Shown in pieces: positions 27,085-36,819 of a stretch of 64,000 bases of DNA; positions within the stretch are counted from its first letter, which is position 1; each line of letters starts with the position of its first letter. The notes beneath the pieces are model-generated. The model was given only the letters and a program-made list of their open reading frames with translations, searched no databases and was not told the DNA's origin. The translations under genes were made by a program, and so were the position numbers. Source of the DNA: Shewanella glacialipiscicola (GTDB taxonomy: Bacteria > Pseudomonadota > Gammaproteobacteria > Enterobacterales > Shewanellaceae); NCBI RefSeq assembly GCF_023283485.1, contig NZ_JAKILU010000014.1:43936-107935 (forward strand), in the 5' to 3' direction.

Positions 27085-29361
27085 TTATTGAGTCTTTCTT
27101 CTACGTATCCACCAAACACCCATTAATCCTGCGATGGCTAATAAGCCGAAGACGATGGGCTTTTTCAGCTTGTGGTATAGAGCGTTCCATTGTGCCATGT
27201 CATTGGCCCGTGCGCGTTTTGCTGCGCTATCAAAATCGGGTGCTTCACACTGCAAACCAAAGTTTTCGGCCCAAGGGACAAAGGCGCCATTAGTGACGTA
27301 TTTTTTATAGTAACGCAGGGCAAGCTCCTGATCTCGATACAATACCCAACCGGTCGCCTGGCAGAGTAGCGCTGCGTAGGCTTGGCCATTTTGCGGTACA
27401 AAGTCGGCCGCTTTGTTGGCAAGCTCTGCCGCTGTGTAGCGATAATGGAAGCGTTTGTCTGGGATGGCTTGGCTGGCGTTTACCCGTGATTGTTCTTTTT
27501 CACTCAGTTTACTCGGCTCATTCCAATCGCTTAAATCAAATACACCTTGGTAGATAGCGTAATCGGGTGCTAATTCAAACCCTAAGATTTCCATGCCTTG
27601 ATGGCGAGCAAGCCCTGCCGCCGCCCAATAGGCTTTGGCACTATCAATACCTTTTTCATTTTTTGCTAAGGTTAGCTGATTACCATAGTCGAGGGCGCTG
27701 GCATAAAGGTTAGGGTTAGGGAAGTAAGCTGGCGCTTCTTTTATCGCCCCTTCACGTAATAGTCTGCGGCCGAGTAAGTAGCGTAAACGGTTGTTTGTTG
27801 GCTCGATATTATCGTACCAATCGCTATCTTTTGGGTATTCAAAGGTGATAAGCGGCACATGTTCATCAACAAACAATTTAAGTTCAGCTGTGGTCAGTAC
27901 GCGCTCCGCCACATAGGCGATATCCTGCCAGTACTCATCACCACTTTCGAGTAAGTGATTTAACGCATCTAGGTATTCACCGCGCTCTAGGGATAACACG
28001 CCTTGCTCAGCGCGAATACGGCAGTAGGTGGCGATATCTTTATCAGCATCAATAGCTTGCTGCTGGGTTTCTTTGACATCAACAGTCGCTAAGACTTTGG
28101 GTTGCTCGGGAAAGTGGCGCGCTGCTTCTGCATAGGCATTAGCCGCCCCAACTGAGTCACCCTTTTGTAGCATTAATTTTGCAGTGAGCCACCATGTTAA
28201 GCCGCTGGGTTTAGCTAAGGCTAATAGGCGCTCTGCACTAGCATAATCCCCTAGCTGATAATAAATAGCGGCTAATTTATCGCCATGACTAAGTTGTAAG
28301 CCATCGGCTGGAAAGATTTTCAGAATTTCTGCGACCTTTAAGCCCATTTCAGAAAGCTGGCCATCGTAGGCAAATTCATTCGTGCTACTTTGCCAATAGG
28401 CAATTAATAACTGCTGCACACTCGCTTGTTGCAGCAGCGGCTTCAGTTCAGCAATGTCTTTACCCATCAAAGTGCGGCTTAGCATCAACAATGAATCATA
28501 ACCGCTACTATCGCCCTGTACCGATTGAGTTGCATAAAGCTCAATGACTTTATCCAATACCGCAGGGTTAAGAGTGATGGGTAGTTTAGCGTCAGCTGTG
28601 TCACTTTGTTCTGTGGTTTGGGCTAAGGGCTGGCCTTGGTGCAGCAAAATATACGCTTGCTCACCTAAGCTCGCTAAGCTCAAACGTAGAGGATCGGCGC
28701 TGCCTTGGATGACTTCAGCTTGTAGCTGTGTCAGATAAGCATTAGCACGATTTAAATGTTCAGGGTCCGCAGAGGTTTTACTTAAAATAAGCTCAATTCG
28801 TGAGAGTGAATACAGCGCCCACAAACTGCGAGAGGCGCGTTCACTTTCTGGTAATTTGATGATTTTTGTAAAATAGTTTGTGGCTCTTTCATAATCTTTG
28901 GCCTCAAATGCGACGGCACCTAAGGTATACCACGTCAGCGCTTGGGGTAGGTCTTGATCTAACTTAGCCGCCATTTGCTCGGCTTCAATCGGGCCTGTCG
29001 CATCACGTAGGGTGTTGACTAAGGCTAAATGGGCTTCACTTAACTCACTGCTTTCAAAGGCGCGGGTTTGTGACAGATAACGACCATGGGCCTCATCCCA
29101 GAGATATTCCTGCGCAGCTGGCGCATCTTGATACTGCCAAGGCAAAGGTTTTGCTAGGGTGGTGAGCTGCTGGCTAAAAGACGCTTGCGGTAAGTAGCTG
29201 AGATTACTCTGTCTGTCTTGAGTCAATTGCAACGGAAAATCGGGGCCGCATGCCAACAGCATTGGTGAGAATAAGCTTAAACAGATGAGCGTGGTTTGTT
29301 TAAGCTTAAAAGCCCGACGAGATGTTGCTATTGTGGTTGATAATTTTGGCTTATGGCGCAT
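27085..29361 (-). CDS. Large TPR-type envelope protein with N-terminal export signal and C-terminal membrane tail
   Basis: 758 aa from ATG 29361; the frame reaches 29388. An N-terminal hydrophobic segment ends in MLLACGPDFP, a plausible lipobox or signal peptidase site. The body is rich in helical TPR-like repeats (ALTWYTLGAVAFEAKDYERATNYF; LAAIYYQLGDYASAERLLALA). The C-terminus is a membrane helix PIVFGLLAIAGLMGVWW followed by RRRK. That combination is unusual. Its first codons overlap the end of the upstream DUF3142 gene by 11 bp, so the two are translationally coupled. Function unknown; perhaps a scaffold in the envelope. Confidence 0.65.
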   Translation of the reverse strand: MRHKPKLSTTIATSRRAFKLKQTTLICLSLFSPMLLACGPDFPLQLTQDRQSNLSYLPQASFSQQLTTLAKPLPWQYQDAPAAQEYLWDEAHGRYLSQTRAFESSELSEAHLALVNTLRDATGPIEAEQMAAKLDQDLPQALTWYTLGAVAFEAKDYERATNYFTKIIKLPESERASRSLWALYSLSRIELILSKTSADPEHLNRANAYLTQLQAEVIQGSADPLRLSLASLGEQAYILLHQGQPLAQTTEQSDTADAKLPITLNPAVLDKVIELYATQSVQGDSSGYDSLLMLSRTLMGKDIAELKPLLQQASVQQLLIAYWQSSTNEFAYDGQLSEMGLKVAEILKIFPADGLQLSHGDKLAAIYYQLGDYASAERLLALAKPSGLTWWLTAKLMLQKGDSVGAANAYAEAARHFPEQPKVLATVDVKETQQQAIDADKDIATYCRIRAEQGVLSLERGEYLDALNHLLESGDEYWQDIAYVAERVLTTAELKLFVDEHVPLITFEYPKDSDWYDNIEPTNNRLRYLLGRRLLREGAIKEAPAYFPNPNLYASALDYGNQLTLAKNEKGIDSAKAYWAAAGLARHQGMEILGFELAPDYAIYQGVFDLSDWNEPSKLSEKEQSRVNASQAIPDKRFHYRYTAAELANKAADFVPQNGQAYAALLCQATGWVLYRDQELALRYYKKYVTNGAFVPWAENFGLQCEAPDFDSAAKRARANDMAQWNALYHKLKKPIVFGLLAIAGLMGVWWIRRRKTQ

Positions 29362-30811
29362 AAATCCCCTGTAAATATAATGACTCACAACGTGCCCAGC
29401 CTATCACTTTTTGGCCGTTTGGGTTGAGCATGTATTTTTGAGTCTCTCTGTTTGGTTGCAGTACTGACATCATGTTAGTACGTGGAGCTGCTTCAATTGA
29501 GGTTAATGCGGCGGTCGTTTCAGCTTGCGATTGCCACGTTAACAGCCCATCTTTCTGTATTACGCGATAGCCATTTTGCGCATCATACCCGCTGCAAGCG
29601 TGTCCCGCTAGCGACAAAAGAACGGGAAGTTCGCCAGCAATATTGCCGCGATTAATTAAGCTCAGTTGGAATAACTGCGACTGAGGCATTTTGTGGCTTT
29701 TTAGTGTATTTTCCGCGGTTAATTGCGCTTGGTTGGTGGCGTTGTTATCGCTTGATATCATGAGCTCAATTTTGGCTGCGAGTTCCCCTTGCTGTGCAAC
29801 GGCGATTAGGGTGTTGAGCGGCCAAACTCTTTTATCCCCTTCCAGCGGCAGTCGAAACCAGATAATACCTTTAAGTTTTGCATCCGTTTGGTTTTGCAGT
29901 CTTTGCACAAAAGTCTGTAATACTTTGGGGTCAGCCATCAGTTCTTTTACGGCAGTGGCGGATGGGAGTTGATTGCGCAGCGGCGTTTCACTCTCAACCC
30001 GATAGCCTGAAGCTGTGCTGATAACCGCCGAGCCATAGGCCGGCAGTGCAATGAGATAAGGTACTGTGCTGATGCGTGACAGTTGCTCTACCCATTGCCA
30101 ACCTTTAATTTCATCAAATAGGCCGTGGCGTGGGTCGCTCACGCTGTGAATTTGTAGCACGAGTTCGTCGATAGTGGTCAGTAAAATAGGAAAGTCAGCG
30201 CTACTGAGCCAAGCGGGCAGTGCGGTAATGCTGAGTTTTAGCTGGGTGGGTAAATGTGCTTTAAGTTTTTTAAGAAACTCTCTATAGGCGGGTAGTTTAC
30301 TGCTGGCGCTATCGTGATCGATTTCTACTCCGACAATATGGGTGCCTTTAGCTTGCCAGTTTGCCAGAACTTGGCTGATTTTATGAATCACTTCTTCATC
30401 ATTTAAATGGGTGAATTGACCATCTAGACGCACCACGAGGATTTTGGGCCTTGGGTCGGCCTGTAACCAAGCATGATTGACCGCCACCTCAAACCAAATA
30501 TCGGCGCCATTAGGCTTTGGGTACGCTTGCAGTGCCAGAATGCGTAATCCCTGAAAGGCGCTTTGGCTTTGCGCTAAGGCGATTTGGTTTGCTGGGCGCC
30601 ATTGGCGCTGCCAGATATAAACTTCTTGCGAGAATGGTTGTTCAAAAGTTATAGATGCTAAAGCCGTTTTTGCTGCATGAGGATCATTCGGGTTTGACTT
30701 GAGCTCACTTTGATCCGCTGTGGGTTGGCAGGCACTCAGCCATAATGAGGCGATGAACAAAGTGAATAATCGCCACTGATTTCGTCTCATATTGTTAATC
30801 AGATTGCCCAT
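29351..30811 (-). CDS. DUF3142 lipoprotein
   Basis: 486 aa from ATG 30811, with ATG 30790 as alternative. The signal sequence RRNQWRLFTLFIASLWLSAC ends in a good lipobox (LSAC, +2 Gln), indicating an outer-membrane lipoprotein. The following region has a TIM-barrel-like DUF3142 pattern (VVRLDGQFTH, GVEIDHDSASSKLPAYREFL, LSITALPAWL, ELVLQIHSV). It resembles glycosidase-like folds but no catalytic pair is certain. It is paired by overlap with the TPR protein downstream. Function unknown. Confidence 0.7.
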   Translation of the reverse strand: MGNLINNMRRNQWRLFTLFIASLWLSACQPTADQSELKSNPNDPHAAKTALASITFEQPFSQEVYIWQRQWRPANQIALAQSQSAFQGLRILALQAYPKPNGADIWFEVAVNHAWLQADPRPKILVVRLDGQFTHLNDEEVIHKISQVLANWQAKGTHIVGVEIDHDSASSKLPAYREFLKKLKAHLPTQLKLSITALPAWLSSADFPILLTTIDELVLQIHSVSDPRHGLFDEIKGWQWVEQLSRISTVPYLIALPAYGSAVISTASGYRVESETPLRNQLPSATAVKELMADPKVLQTFVQRLQNQTDAKLKGIIWFRLPLEGDKRVWPLNTLIAVAQQGELAAKIELMISSDNNATNQAQLTAENTLKSHKMPQSQLFQLSLINRGNIAGELPVLLSLAGHACSGYDAQNGYRVIQKDGLLTWQSQAETTAALTSIEAAPRTNMMSVLQPNRETQKYMLNPNGQKVIGWARCESLYLQGIYAP

Positions 30812-30948
30812 GCTACTGCTATTTTTCCCGGATTAAATGAGGCTACTATGCCTGAAAAATGCCGTTTATACATCGCGAAAAAGTACCAAATCTCTGATGC
30901 TTAACCCTACATATTAAGCTTAAGGATGCTTTCCTTTGGCGTTAGTGG

Positions 30949-32673
30949 TTAAAATTCAGCATCGACTTGAAAGCGCATTGATTCACCCGTTACAGGATGT
31001 TGGAGTATCAATAAATCAGCATGTAAATGCAGGCGATTAGCGCGAGTCCCGTAGAGATCATCACCTAAAATGGGCGTATTTAACCCTTCTAAATGGGCAC
31101 AATGCACTCTGAGTTGGTGGGTTCGACCCGTTTTAGGCGACAAATACACTCGGGTTTGATTGGTGGATTCATTGATTTGACTCACTTGCCAATAGGTTTG
31201 CGCTGCTTTACCAAACTCATGGCACACCAGTTGCCTTGGTCTGTCGTCTAAATCTCCCCGCAGGGGTAAAGATATTTCGCCATTTGGCTGTTTGCTGGCG
31301 ATTACCGCAGGAATACCCGCTAAAAGAGCCACATAACGCTTAGTTACCGTGCGCTGGATAAACTGTTTTTGCAGTTGTTTATGGGCCTCTTTTGTTAGTG
31401 CGATCACCATTAATCCCGAGGTCGACATATCGAGTCTATGGACGATAAGTGGGCCCGTGGCATTAGGAAAGGTTTGTTGCATGCGTGAATACACTGATTC
31501 TGTAATGTCTTTGCCCGGCACGGATAAAAACTCGGCGGGTTTATTCACAATCGCCATGACATCGTCTTGATAGACAATCGCTAAGATTTTGCCTTGTGCG
31601 GGATTAGCAAGTAGCGGATTGTCATCAACGCTTAGCCCTTCGAGCATATGCCCTAAAATGGGATGGCATTTACGTCGGCAGGCGGGATAAAACTGTTTAT
31701 GCTGGCGGATTTCTGACTTTGGCGGTGCGCCCCACCAAAACTCGGCAATCGCCAGCGGTTTGAGATTGTGTTTAAAGGCGTAATGTAACAACTTAGGTGC
31801 GGCGCATTCACCCGAACCTGCGGGCGGCGTCAGTTCTACCGTACCTTTAAATATGGCGTAAAGACTTTTTTCTACGCCCTGAATATTCAAAAAACGATAC
31901 TGTTCAAACAGCTTTTGCTGCAACGCTGCCGAGAGTTGTTTACGTTGTTGCCTTAACGCATCGCGCTCATCGGTAAGTAGGCTTAACTCTTGGCTGATGG
32001 TATTAATACGCTCATCCCAATAGTGTTTAATATCTCTTAGCTGATTTTTTTCATTAATGCTTTCTTGGTTAAGCTTGGCTTCGATGACTATATTTTCACG
32101 TAAGGTCTCATCAGTCGGCTTGGTCGCCAATTGGATTGCGAGTTGATTGCGCAGCGCCTTGCGTGATTGACGGCCGTCGATCATCAATTGTCTGTGGGCG
32201 GCAAGTTTGGTTGCTGCTTGCGCTTGCTCAGCATTAAGATTGGTTGATAGACGGGGGATATCGGGATGATTTTCTAGCGCGAAGAGTTGGGCATTAAGCT
32301 GGTTGATTTGCAGATTTTCAGCGTGAAAAAAATTATCCTTTGCTAGCATATCAAACACAGGTGGGACGAAGTGCGGCCAATGGTTTTGCTCGGCTAACTT
32401 GCCTGAAAATGCTGATAAATAACCCACTTCACCTTGCGGGTTTTGCACCAGTAATACGCCAAACATTTTGCCAATGGCGCCAGTTAACTCACCCGTTAGG
32501 CCAAAATTATGCTGCCAATTATTTTGAGTCTCAAGATGCTGCTGTAATTCGTTTGCGGCGATAACGCACAGTGGATGCGGCTCGTAATAGAAAGGAAACG
32601 TAAAACGCTGCGGCAGCGCATAGGCATCAATCACTTGGGTGAAAGGGGTAAAGCATGAAGGCTGAAGAGGCAT
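30949..32673 (-). CDS. RluA-family pseudouridine synthase with long N-terminal extension
   Basis: 574 aa. The C-terminal third (from about residue 350) is a RluA-type pseudouridine synthase with catalytic HRLDMSTSGL (Asp415) and later RTHQLRVHCAH and LGDDLYG. The N-terminal part of about 330 residues is not catalytic. It has a coiled-coil stretch (about residues 160-250) and a cysteine group GSGECAAP ... YPACRRKCHP that may bind metal. E. coli RluA has only 219 residues. It should isomerise uridine in rRNA or tRNA; the target is unknown. Confidence 0.83.
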   Translation of the reverse strand: MPLQPSCFTPFTQVIDAYALPQRFTFPFYYEPHPLCVIAANELQQHLETQNNWQHNFGLTGELTGAIGKMFGVLLVQNPQGEVGYLSAFSGKLAEQNHWPHFVPPVFDMLAKDNFFHAENLQINQLNAQLFALENHPDIPRLSTNLNAEQAQAATKLAAHRQLMIDGRQSRKALRNQLAIQLATKPTDETLRENIVIEAKLNQESINEKNQLRDIKHYWDERINTISQELSLLTDERDALRQQRKQLSAALQQKLFEQYRFLNIQGVEKSLYAIFKGTVELTPPAGSGECAAPKLLHYAFKHNLKPLAIAEFWWGAPPKSEIRQHKQFYPACRRKCHPILGHMLEGLSVDDNPLLANPAQGKILAIVYQDDVMAIVNKPAEFLSVPGKDITESVYSRMQQTFPNATGPLIVHRLDMSTSGLMVIALTKEAHKQLQKQFIQRTVTKRYVALLAGIPAVIASKQPNGEISLPLRGDLDDRPRQLVCHEFGKAAQTYWQVSQINESTNQTRVYLSPKTGRTHQLRVHCAHLEGLNTPILGDDLYGTRANRLHLHADLLILQHPVTGESMRFQVDAEF

Positions 32674-32903
32674 ATTGAGTTCTACTTTCTACTACTGTTG
32701 GTTGCTGCTGCTGTGGTGCTTTATAAGTCACACGCTTGACATAAAGAGTCTTAAATAAAAGCTTAAAATAAAAATGTCAGGCACAGCGCTTATGGTGCAA
32801 GGCGTGGAAACACAGGCCATAGAATAAGGCCGCTAGTTTACTCTGTGCGTTCTGTGTGGTCACTTTTTATTGGAGGCGGTTGATTATTCTGGATCCGTAT
32901 TAA

Positions 32904-32942
32904 AAAAACGGGAAATGCGCGGATACTCATCTCCCGTTTTTA
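32904..32942 (-). terminator. Terminator of purT
   Basis: The stem AAAAACGGGA / TCCCGTTTTT has an inner ATG/CAT pairing. On the minus strand it ends in a run of seven T, 38 bp after the purT stop. The rest of the 32674-32979 gap holds only the promoter region of the pseudouridine synthase. Confidence 0.8.
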
Positions 32943-32979
32943 GTGTGTGCTTGAGCTTAATGTTAAGAGGCCAATACGG

Positions 32980-34269
<1,290 letters not shown>

Positions 34270-34424
34270 TCACTGGGTTTAGTGTGAACTCAGTCAATTT
34301 TATTATTCATAACATTGTTGTTGGTTCTGCTGGTTAATATTGTTTAGCAAATGTTAACTACTGGGTTAGCATATCTAATAGGGATTATTTTAAAAGTGAA
34401 TATGACGAACATGGGAGTTTTATA

Positions 34425-34805
34425 ATGTTTTTAGATTACTTTGCGTTAGGGGTGTTGTTGTTTGTGGTAGTGGTTATTTTTTATGGGGTGATTGCGATCC
34501 ATGATATTCCGTACGAAATTGCAAAAAAACGTAATCATCCACAGCAAGATGCATTGCATATCGCGGGATGGGTCAGTTTGTTTACTTTGCATGCTATTTG
34601 GCCATTTTTATGGATATGGGCGACCTTGTACCGAGAAGACCGTGGTTGGGGTTTTAGTACTGTAGCGAAGCGAGAGCTGAGCTTAGAAGAAGATGTAAAC
34701 ACGCTACGCCAGACAGTAACTAATCTACAAGCAAGGCTAGATCAATTAGAACAGGCGAAAACAAATGTTGTAGAGCCTGTTATTACAAATAAAGTCGAGG
34801 TGTAA
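34425..34805 (+). CDS. DUF3302 inner membrane protein (YiaW/YibI-like)
   Basis: 126 aa. Two membrane helices (about residues 4-27 and 45-64) flank the conserved IHDIPYEIAKKRNHPQQDAL. A C-terminal coiled coil follows (LEEDVNTLRQTVTNLQARLDQLEQ). This is the DUF3302 family, always found beside an HlyD-type adaptor, as in yiaVW and yibHI of E. coli. The adaptor gene starts 1 bp after its stop, so they form one unit. Role unknown; perhaps it helps the adaptor reach an efflux or export partner. Confidence 0.85.
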   Translation: MFLDYFALGVLLFVVVVIFYGVIAIHDIPYEIAKKRNHPQQDALHIAGWVSLFTLHAIWPFLWIWATLYREDRGWGFSTVAKRELSLEEDVNTLRQTVTNLQARLDQLEQAKTNVVEPVITNKVEV

Positions 34806-34806
34806 C

Positions 34807-35952
34807 ATGGATTTATTACTCATACTGACCTACGCCGCTATTTGTATTGTTATTTTTAAAGTTTTTAAAATCCCGCTGACAAAATGGACTGTACCCACCG
34901 CAGTTTTGGGGGGAGTAGTGATCATTAGTGCATTGATATTAGTGATGAACTACAACCATCCTTATTCGAGCTTTGCGCGGGAGTATTTTGTCTCTATTCC
35001 CATCACACCCGCCGTAAAAGGGTTAGTGATTAGTGTTGAAGTACAGCCTAATACTCAGGTTAAACAAGGAGATATACTTTTCCGTATTGATCCTATTCCC
35101 TTTGAAGCCGTGGTTAAGCGTAAACGTGCCGCTTTAATCGCCGCCGAGCTAGAAGTGCCACAGCTCGCTGCAGCATGGGAATCGGCTAAAGCCAATGTTG
35201 AGCGGGTTAATGCCGATAAAGAACGCAATAAATCTGCATACGAACGCTATGAAAATGGTCATCGTAAAGGTGGGGCTAACTCTCCATTTACTGCGCTGGA
35301 ATTGGATAACAAACGTCAGCTTTACCTCGCTTCTGAAGCACAGTTAATGGTAGCTAAATCAGATGAGTTACGAGTTAGGCTAGCCTATGAGTCTAATATT
35401 GACGGCGTTAATACTAAAGTCGCGGGCTTACAGGGTGATTTAGATGGTGCTATCTATGACTTAGAACAAACCGTGGTTCGTGCGCCAGCTGATGGTGTGG
35501 TGACGCAAATGGCGCTACGTCCAGGTGCGATGGCGGTGCCTATCCCATTACGCCCAGTGATGAGTTTTATCCCTAATGAGCAACGTTATTTTGCGGGTGC
35601 TTTTTGGCAAAATTCTCTACTACGCCTAAAGGAAGGTGATGAGGCTGAGGTGATTCTTGATGCTGCTCCCGGGCAAGTGTTTACTGGCCGTGTCGCTAAA
35701 GTACTGCCAGCCATGTCAGAGGGTGAAGTTCAAATGGGCGGAGTGCTACAGTCCTCGGATCGTATGTTTCAAACCGGTCGAGTTATCGTCTTAATTGAGA
35801 TTGATGACGATGTCATTCGTAAAGGTTTCCCCGCGGGAGTGTCAGGGCAAGTGGCTATTTATACTGAGCATTTTCACCACGTGTCTGTTATGCGTAAAGT
35901 GTTGCTCAGGATGCAAGGTTGGTTGAATTACTTGTTTTTTGATGGACATTAA
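34807..35952 (+). CDS. HlyD/EmrA-type membrane fusion protein (YibH/YiaV-like)
   Basis: 381 aa. Two N-terminal hydrophobic segments (about residues 3-16 and 28-46) precede the lipoyl domain (VQPNTQVKQGDILFRIDPIPFEA), a helical hairpin (about 100-210) and the second lipoyl half (VRAPADGVVTQMALRPGAMA). It should be a periplasmic adaptor for an efflux or secretion system. No transporter gene follows, so its inner-membrane partner is either the DUF3302 protein or encoded elsewhere. Terminates at a strong hairpin 38 bp downstream. Confidence 0.88.
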   Translation: MDLLLILTYAAICIVIFKVFKIPLTKWTVPTAVLGGVVIISALILVMNYNHPYSSFAREYFVSIPITPAVKGLVISVEVQPNTQVKQGDILFRIDPIPFEAVVKRKRAALIAAELEVPQLAAAWESAKANVERVNADKERNKSAYERYENGHRKGGANSPFTALELDNKRQLYLASEAQLMVAKSDELRVRLAYESNIDGVNTKVAGLQGDLDGAIYDLEQTVVRAPADGVVTQMALRPGAMAVPIPLRPVMSFIPNEQRYFAGAFWQNSLLRLKEGDEAEVILDAAPGQVFTGRVAKVLPAMSEGEVQMGGVLQSSDRMFQTGRVIVLIEIDDDVIRKGFPAGVSGQVAIYTEHFHHVSVMRKVLLRMQGWLNYLFFDGH

Positions 35953-35990
35953 CCCTTAGACGGTTAAATCTCATTTGTTGAGCATGCTAT

Positions 35991-36016
35991 AAAGTCCAGT
36001 TCGCTGGACTTTTTTT
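35991..36016 (+). terminator. Terminator of the DUF3302-HlyD unit
   Basis: Stem AAAGTCCAG / CTGGACTTT with a TTCG tetraloop, then TTTT. Confidence 0.9.
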
Positions 36017-36039
36017 GACACATTTTTGGTTAATAAAAA

Positions 36040-36461
36040 AGGAACTGGCCGACATTATGTCACCTTGCATGCTTTGGTTAGATGAAATTGAAAAAGGCTT
36101 AAACAACAGTAGCTGTGATGAAGGTGCATCAACTCGCATACTCGGCATCTTACTGACTTAAATGATTGAGCGTAAATCAGAGGTTTTTGTGGTGGTAACC
36201 GCCAATGATATTCAAGCCTTGCCGCCAGAGCTAATACAAAAGGGTGGGATGGATGAAATTTTCTTTATCGATTTATCCGGCGGGGGGACACGCAAAGCAA
36301 TCTTCTTGATCCGTTATTGCCACCATGTATACCGCAAAAAGTATTGATAGCAGTGTCGATCAAGCTTTATCACTTGAGGAGCTCAGCAAAACTCGGCTTT
36401 TATCCGTGGCCATGAGCGAAAAAATCAATGCACTCAAGCAATGCACTCAAGCAATGGACTA
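36040..36461 (+). pseudogene. Decayed AAA+ ATPase (Ycf46-like)
   Basis: The frame at 36057 reads MSPCMLWLDEIEKGLNNSS, then STRILGILLT, an in-frame TAA where the family has Trp, then MIERKSEVFVVVTANDIQAL and IQKGGMDEIFFIDLSGGGTR. This covers Walker B, sensor 1 (TAND) and the Arg-finger zone of Ycf46-like AAA+ proteins, though the finger itself reads GGMDE instead of GRFDE. A break near 36315-36325 is followed, in another frame, by ATMYTAKSIDSSVDQALSLE and LSKTRLLSVAMSEKINALK, which is the family's C-terminal lid end. The Walker A half, about 200-300 codons, is missing. It is a 5'-truncated, internally deleted, stop-containing relic beginning right after an intact terminator. Confidence 0.7.
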
Positions 36462-36480
36462 AAGGCAATGGGCTAAAGGC
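36425..36480 (+). repeat. Short degenerate tandem repeats (about 14 bp x 4)
   Basis: CAATGCACTCAAG appears twice in tandem, followed by two related copies, CAATGGACTAAAGG and CAATGGGCTAAAGG. This looks like replication slippage at the 3' end of the decayed ATPase gene. The following 36481-36819 is AT-rich and holds only the upstream region of the DUF1254 gene. Confidence 0.75.
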
Positions 36481-36819
36481 CGTACAGTGAATGCCCATGA
36501 GTAGGTTTTCAATCTATAACATAGAGATAAATGTTGATAACTTTACAAAAACACAACATTATCCTCTGCTACGCAGGATTTATTCTCAGTCCTTAACCTT
36601 CTACCACTATATTGATGTTAATTATTACCACAACGCTAAAAATATCAGGCGACCTAATAGGCTTTATGTATTAGAAAATATGTAACTTAGCATCCGTGTG
36701 TAAATTTCCGTTGTTTTGCATCAGCATGCCGCACAAGTTTTGAACTGTTCAAATATCTACATTTATGTGATGTGAACGGCCTATCAGCAACGTAATTCAA
36801 TGAAAAGGAGAGCACAATA

